9,720 nt of DNA from PBB1 sp043738425. Its GTDB lineage: Bacteria; Pseudomonadota; Gammaproteobacteria; Burkholderiales; Burkholderiaceae_C. The notes below the pieces were generated by a model. The model made no database searches. It saw nothing but the letters and a program-made list of their open reading frames with translations, and was not told the origin of the DNA. This document shows positions 6,931-9,720 of the stretch, piece after piece. The number at the start of each line of letters is the position of its first letter. The stretch's first letter is position 1. The stretch covers positions 1 through 9,720 of the forward strand of contig JAYUGJ010000087.1 in assembly GCA_043738425.1 (NCBI GenBank). Reading direction: 5' to 3'. Made by a program: the position numbers and the translations under genes.

Positions 6931-7207
6931 CGTGCGACCGAAAATTTACGCCCACCAAAGCCCCGATCGCGGCAAGTAATCCGGTCCGTGGGCACGGCCA
7001 AACGCGCGCACGCAGCACGGCGAACCGCGCCTTATCGGCACTGAATTCCGCTTTGCAGTGAAAGGTGTCACGCATTGCACCGTCTGTTCCCCCCTCAACG
7101 CGGGGGTGTCGCAACTAACCTCTGTGGTAACGAAATGCGGCTGTCGCGCCCGGTGCTGGCCGCTCGTTTTCGCGCTGAAAAAGCGCCCCTGAAAAAGAGA
7201 CATCGCC
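6931..7207 (+). other. Leader region between the repeat array and the adhesin gene
   Basis: No gene is convincing in these 277 bases. An A/T-rich patch (AAAATTT) lies at 6941-6947. The stretch GCACGGCGAACCG at 7014-7026 resembles the 20-bp repeat unit and may be a decayed or transposed copy. GTGA-N6-TCAC at 7058-7071 is a small inverted repeat. CCCCC (7090-7094) and GGGGG (7102-7106) can pair over a 7-base loop. The adhesin promoter presumably lies here or upstream of the array, but no clear -35/-10 pair could be picked by eye. Confidence 0.5.
7172..7186 (+). promoter_or_regulatory. Hairpin next to the adhesin ribosome binding site
   Basis: GCGCT and AGCGC (7172-7176 and 7182-7186) form a perfect 5-bp stem with a GAAAA loop. 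AAAAAGAGA (7192-7200), the probable ribosome binding site, lies a few bases downstream, seven bases before the ATG at 7208. The hairpin does not cover the ribosome binding site itself. A role in translation control is only a possibility. Confidence 0.35.
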
Positions 7208-9720
7208 ATGCCTTCCATCGTCAAAACCGAACACTCCCGCGTCACTGGCTTGTGGGGCACGGCGCGCATCAAAGGGCGCAACGGAGTCATGCGATTGCTG
7301 AAAATGGGCGACCGCGTCGAGCGCGGCGATGTGATCTTGACCGAGCAAAACGGCATCGTGCAGCTGACCGAAGACGACGGCGGCACAGCCGCACGGCTGG
7401 CAGCTAGCGCGGCCGAAGTAGCAAAGCTGGCCACCAAACAAGCACCCCGTGTCGAGCTGGACACCACGCGGGTGATTGCCGACAACAGCAACAGCAACAG
7501 CAACACCGATAACAACAGCGCCGACAACGCCAATCAATACGACCCGGCCGGCCGCGCCGGTGGCAGCCGCTTTTTGGAAGGCACCCGCGTCGAGCGCATC
7601 GACGAAGAACTGCCGACCGCACGCCTCGGCTCGGTCGACCGGTCACGCAACCTGATCGAAAGCATCGACAACAACAACGGCTCGGCCGCGCGCGTGGCCG
7701 CATTTCCGCTGACCGAGGCCACCCCGCTGCTGGCACCAACTGCTGCCAACCGCACCATCATCGGCCGCGAGGACACGCTGCTGCCGACACCGCTGGCCGG
7801 CATCGACAGCGACGGCCGTGTGGTCGGCGTCACCGTCACCGGCATTCCGTTCGGCGCGACGCTGCTGCTGGCCGATGGCCGCACCGCGGTGCAGCTCGGT
7901 CAAACGCTGACGCCGCTGCAAGCCGCTGGCTTGCAGCTGAAGCTGGCCGAAAACTTTTTCGGTCAGGCGCAAATTACCTACACCGTGACCGACAACGACG
8001 GCCTGGTGTCGCAGCCCGCCGTGGTGGCGCTGGACATTGCCAGCGTCAACGATGCGCCGCAAGCGTTCGCCACCTCCAGCAGCGGCCCCGAAGACACGCC
8101 ACTGTCCGTTGCGCTGAGCGGATTCGACGTCGATGGCAAGGTGGCGTTCGTCACCATCACCGCCCTGCCCGGCAACGGCGTGCTGTACCTGGCCGACGGC
8201 GTCACGCCGGTGGCCGCAGGTGTAAACCTGACCCCCGCACAGGCCGCCGGACTGGTGTTCGTGCCCGCAGCCAACTACAACGGCACCACCACGCTGGCCT
8301 TCACCGTGACCGACGACCTCGGTTTGGTGTCGCCCGCGGTGTCGGTACCGCTGACGATCAACCCGGTCAACGACCCACCCGACGCGCGCGACGATTCGGT
8401 ATCGACCACTGCCAACACGCCCGTCAGCATCGGCGTGTTGGGCAACGACACCGACCCCGACGGCGACCCGCTCACCGTGACCGCTGCCACGCTGGCGAAC
8501 CCGGCGCAAGGCAGCGTCAGCATCGGTGCCAACGGCGCGTTGCAATTCACACCTGCCGCTGGATTTGTCGGTGCAGCCACCATCACCTACACCGTCAGCG
8601 ACGGCCACGGCGGCACCGACACCGCCACCGTCACCATCAACGTAGGCGCACCGACCGTGTTGGTGCCACCGGTCACCGTGGCCGCAATCGAGGTCGGCAC
8701 GCCCGGACCCGCCGACAACGCGGTCAACGAAGGCGATTCGCTGGTCTACAACGTGACCTTGAGCGCGGTCACCACCACCGCCACCACCTTTGCCTTCGCG
8801 CTCGGCGGCGGCTCGGCATTGCCGGGCGATATCGGCGCACCATCGTTCACCAACGGCGTGACCTACAACCCGGCCACCGGTTTGATTACCGTGCCCGCGG
8901 GCGTGCTGACTTTTGCGGTCAGCGTGCCGTCGGTCGACGACAGTTTTGTCGAGCCGACCGAGACGGTGCCGCTGGTGATCGGCGGCGTGCTCGCCACCGG
9001 CAGCATCGTCGACAACGACTCGCCAGTGCCCGGCGCGCCCACCGTCACCGCCATCGAAGTCGGCGCACCCGGCACCGCCGATGACGCGGTCATCGAAGGC
9101 GGCACGCTGACCTACAACGTGACGCTGAGTGGGCCGACCACTGCGGTCACGACCTATCCGTTTTCACTCGGCGGTGGCACGGCACTGCCAGGCGATATCA
9201 ACACGCCAACGTTCACCAACGGCGTGACCTACAACCCGGCCACCGGTCAGATCACCGTGCCTGCGGGCGTCACCAGCTTCGCCGTCAGCGTGGTCACGGT
9301 CGACGACGCTTTGGTCGAATCGACAGAGACGGTGCCACTGAATATCGGCGGCATCACGGCCACCGGTTCGATCACCGACAACGATGTCGCGCCACCTTCC
9401 ACGCCCACCGTCACTGCGGTTGAAGTCGGCGCACCCGGCACGGCCGATGACGCGGTCACCGAAGGCGGCACGCTGGTCTACAACGTGACGTTGAGCGCGG
9501 CCACCACTGCGATCACCACCTACCCGTTCAACCTCGGCGGTGGCACGGCTGCCGCTGGCGACATCAACCCGCCGACGTTTACCAACGGCGTGACCTACAA
9601 CCCGGCCACCGGGTTGATCACCGTGCCTGCTGGCGTGACCACCTTCGCGGTCAGCGTGGTCACCGTCAACGACACCACGGTCGAGTCGACCGAGACGGTG
9701 CCGTTGAACATCGGCGGCAT
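7208..9720 (+). CDS. LapA-type giant adhesin with retention module, cadherin-like and Calx-beta repeats (cut by the right window edge)
   Basis: The product is probably a cell-surface biofilm adhesin exported by the type I system just upstream; 837 complete codons are visible with no stop. The ATG at 7208 follows AAAAAGAGA by seven bases. Residues 11-57 (RVTGLWGTARIKG, RLLKMGDRVERGDVILT, GIVQLTEDDGG) match the N-terminal retention module of LapA-like proteins, which holds the adhesin in the outer-membrane channel. A polar linker follows (about 85-182) with DNSNSNSNTDNN and a TAAN motif at 178-181, a candidate LapG-like protease site. Then come three tandem-95/cadherin-like domains (about 183-282, 283-389 and 390-478), marked by VNDAP, VNDPP and DTDPDGDPLTVT, and Calx-beta-like repeats from 489 on. 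No Sec signal peptide is present, as expected for type I substrates. The C-terminal secretion signal and any RTX repeats would lie beyond the window. Confidence 0.9.
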   Translation, partial: MPSIVKTEHSRVTGLWGTARIKGRNGVMRLLKMGDRVERGDVILTEQNGIVQLTEDDGGTAARLAASAAEVAKLATKQAPRVELDTTRVIADNSNSNSNTDNNSADNANQYDPAGRAGGSRFLEGTRVERIDEELPTARLGSVDRSRNLIESIDNNNGSAARVAAFPLTEATPLLAPTAANRTIIGREDTLLPTPLAGIDSDGRVVGVTVTGIPFGATLLLADGRTAVQLGQTLTPLQAAGLQLKLAENFFGQAQITYTVTDNDGLVSQPAVVALDIASVNDAPQAFATSSSGPEDTPLSVALSGFDVDGKVAFVTITALPGNGVLYLADGVTPVAAGVNLTPAQAAGLVFVPAANYNGTTTLAFTVTDDLGLVSPAVSVPLTINPVNDPPDARDDSVSTTANTPVSIGVLGNDTDPDGDPLTVTAATLANPAQGSVSIGANGALQFTPAAGFVGAATITYTVSDGHGGTDTATVTINVGAPTVLVPPVTVAAIEVGTPGPADNAVNEGDSLVYNVTLSAVTTTATTFAFALGGGSALPGDIGAPSFTNGVTYNPATGLITVPAGVLTFAVSVPSVDDSFVEPTETVPLVIGGVLATGSIVDNDSPVPGAPTVTAIEVGAPGTADDAVIEGGTLTYNVTLSGPTTAVTTYPFSLGGGTALPGDINTPTFTNGVTYNPATGQITVPAGVTSFAVSVVTVDDALVESTETVPLNIGGITATGSITDNDVAPPSTPTVTAVEVGAPGTADDAVTEGGTLVYNVTLSAATTAITTYPFNLGGGTAAAGDINPPTFTNGVTYNPATGLITVPAGVTTFAVSVVTVNDTTVESTETVPLNIGG
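7484..7504 (+). repeat. AACAGC hexanucleotide microsatellite in the adhesin linker
   Basis: AACAGC occurs 3.5 times, coding for NSNSNSN at residues 93-99 of the adhesin. It lies between the retention module and the putative cleavage region. Slippage by whole units would keep the frame and change only linker length, so it is not an on/off phase switch. Confidence 0.7.
8672..9720 (+). repeat. Calx-beta-like tandem repeats with an exact 366-bp period (two full copies, third cut)
   Basis: Copies start near 8678, 9044 and 9410. Each has the order AIEVG, APGTADDAV-EGG, YNVTLS, LGGGTA, GDI, FTNGVTYNPATG, ITVPAGV, FAVSV, VDD, VE-TETVPL, IGG, ATGSI-DND, which fits a Calx-beta fold, with acidic DD and DND motifs at likely calcium positions. 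The landmarks AIE/AVE and the block at 8849, 9215 and 9581 are all spaced by exactly 366 bases (122 residues), with no indels between copies. A 32-base block (8849-8880, 9215-9246, 9581-9612) is identical in all three, including silent sites. Copies 2 and 3 resemble each other more than copy 1, which has diverged residues such as DSFVEPTE. Expansion and contraction by recombination are likely, and more copies probably follow. Confidence 0.9.

Noticed and set aside
6735..7061. Open frames on both strands across the 20-bp array (plus 6735-7061 and minus 6691-6912)
   Set aside because: They are periodic Arg/Ser-rich translations of a non-coding repeat. A 20-bp unit gives a 20-residue period in any open frame, there is no ribosome binding site or domain, and the REP-like core makes the familiar spurious peptide FALSLSKG.
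7090..7106. CCCCC/GGGGG hairpin as an intrinsic terminator
   Set aside because: Only five base pairs with a seven-base loop and no T-tract after it; kept as a note in the leader region rather than a terminator call.
7643..8608. Minus-strand open frame (about 321 codons) opposite the adhesin gene
   Set aside because: Gly/Val/Arg/His-rich antisense of the repeat domains; no recognisable motif, and the adhesin frame explains the region.

Overview
The window looks like chromosomal DNA from a GC-rich betaproteobacterium, most likely a member of the Burkholderiales. This rests on the close resemblance of the left-hand gene to the class I polyhydroxyalkanoate (PHA) synthase of Cupriavidus necator, on pgeF lying next to phaC (an arrangement I recall from Burkholderiales, not checked), and on uniformly GC-rich codon use. 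No rRNA, tRNA, CRISPR array, insertion sequence or transposase gene was seen.

Left part (1-2894), housekeeping and storage. On the minus strand, phaC enters at the left edge and is cut there; its N-terminal 358 codons are visible, including the GFCVGGT nucleophile motif. A small plus-strand membrane protein (1261-1563) follows. Its last 24 codons lie antisense, in exact codon register, over the end of pgeF (1492-2250, minus), a peptidoglycan-editing/purine nucleoside phosphorylase-like enzyme. A zinc-ribbon NUDIX hydrolase (2349-2894) starts the rightward series of genes.

Right part (2918-9720), a type I secretion system and its probable giant adhesin. An LssB/LapB-type ABC transporter with a degenerate C39-like domain (2918-5308) is followed after 10 bp by an HlyD/LapC-type membrane fusion protein (5319-6704). 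After a 503-bp gap an adhesin gene starts at 7208 and is still open at the right edge. Its product begins with a LapA-type retention module and an Asn-rich linker holding a TAAN motif that could be a LapG-type cleavage site. Three tandem-95/cadherin-like domains follow, then Calx-beta-like repeats with an exact 366-bp period. No signal peptide, RTX block, TolC-like outer-membrane gene, lapD or lapG is visible.

The 503-bp gap (6705-7207) is the oddest stretch. It holds a REP-like palindromic module, then a 20-bp tandem repeat (seven full units plus a half unit) that appears to have grown by an 80-bp duplication and whose units are themselves short palindromes resembling the end of the REP module. 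A leader with two small hairpins follows, one close to the adhesin ribosome binding site.

The likely biology is that the ABC transporter and fusion protein, with an unlinked outer-membrane channel, export the adhesin. The retention module would hold its N-terminus in the channel, and the repeats would extend it from the cell surface for biofilm attachment. The parts belong to known families. The repeat array, the TAAN site and the codon-register antisense overlap are the points most worth checking.
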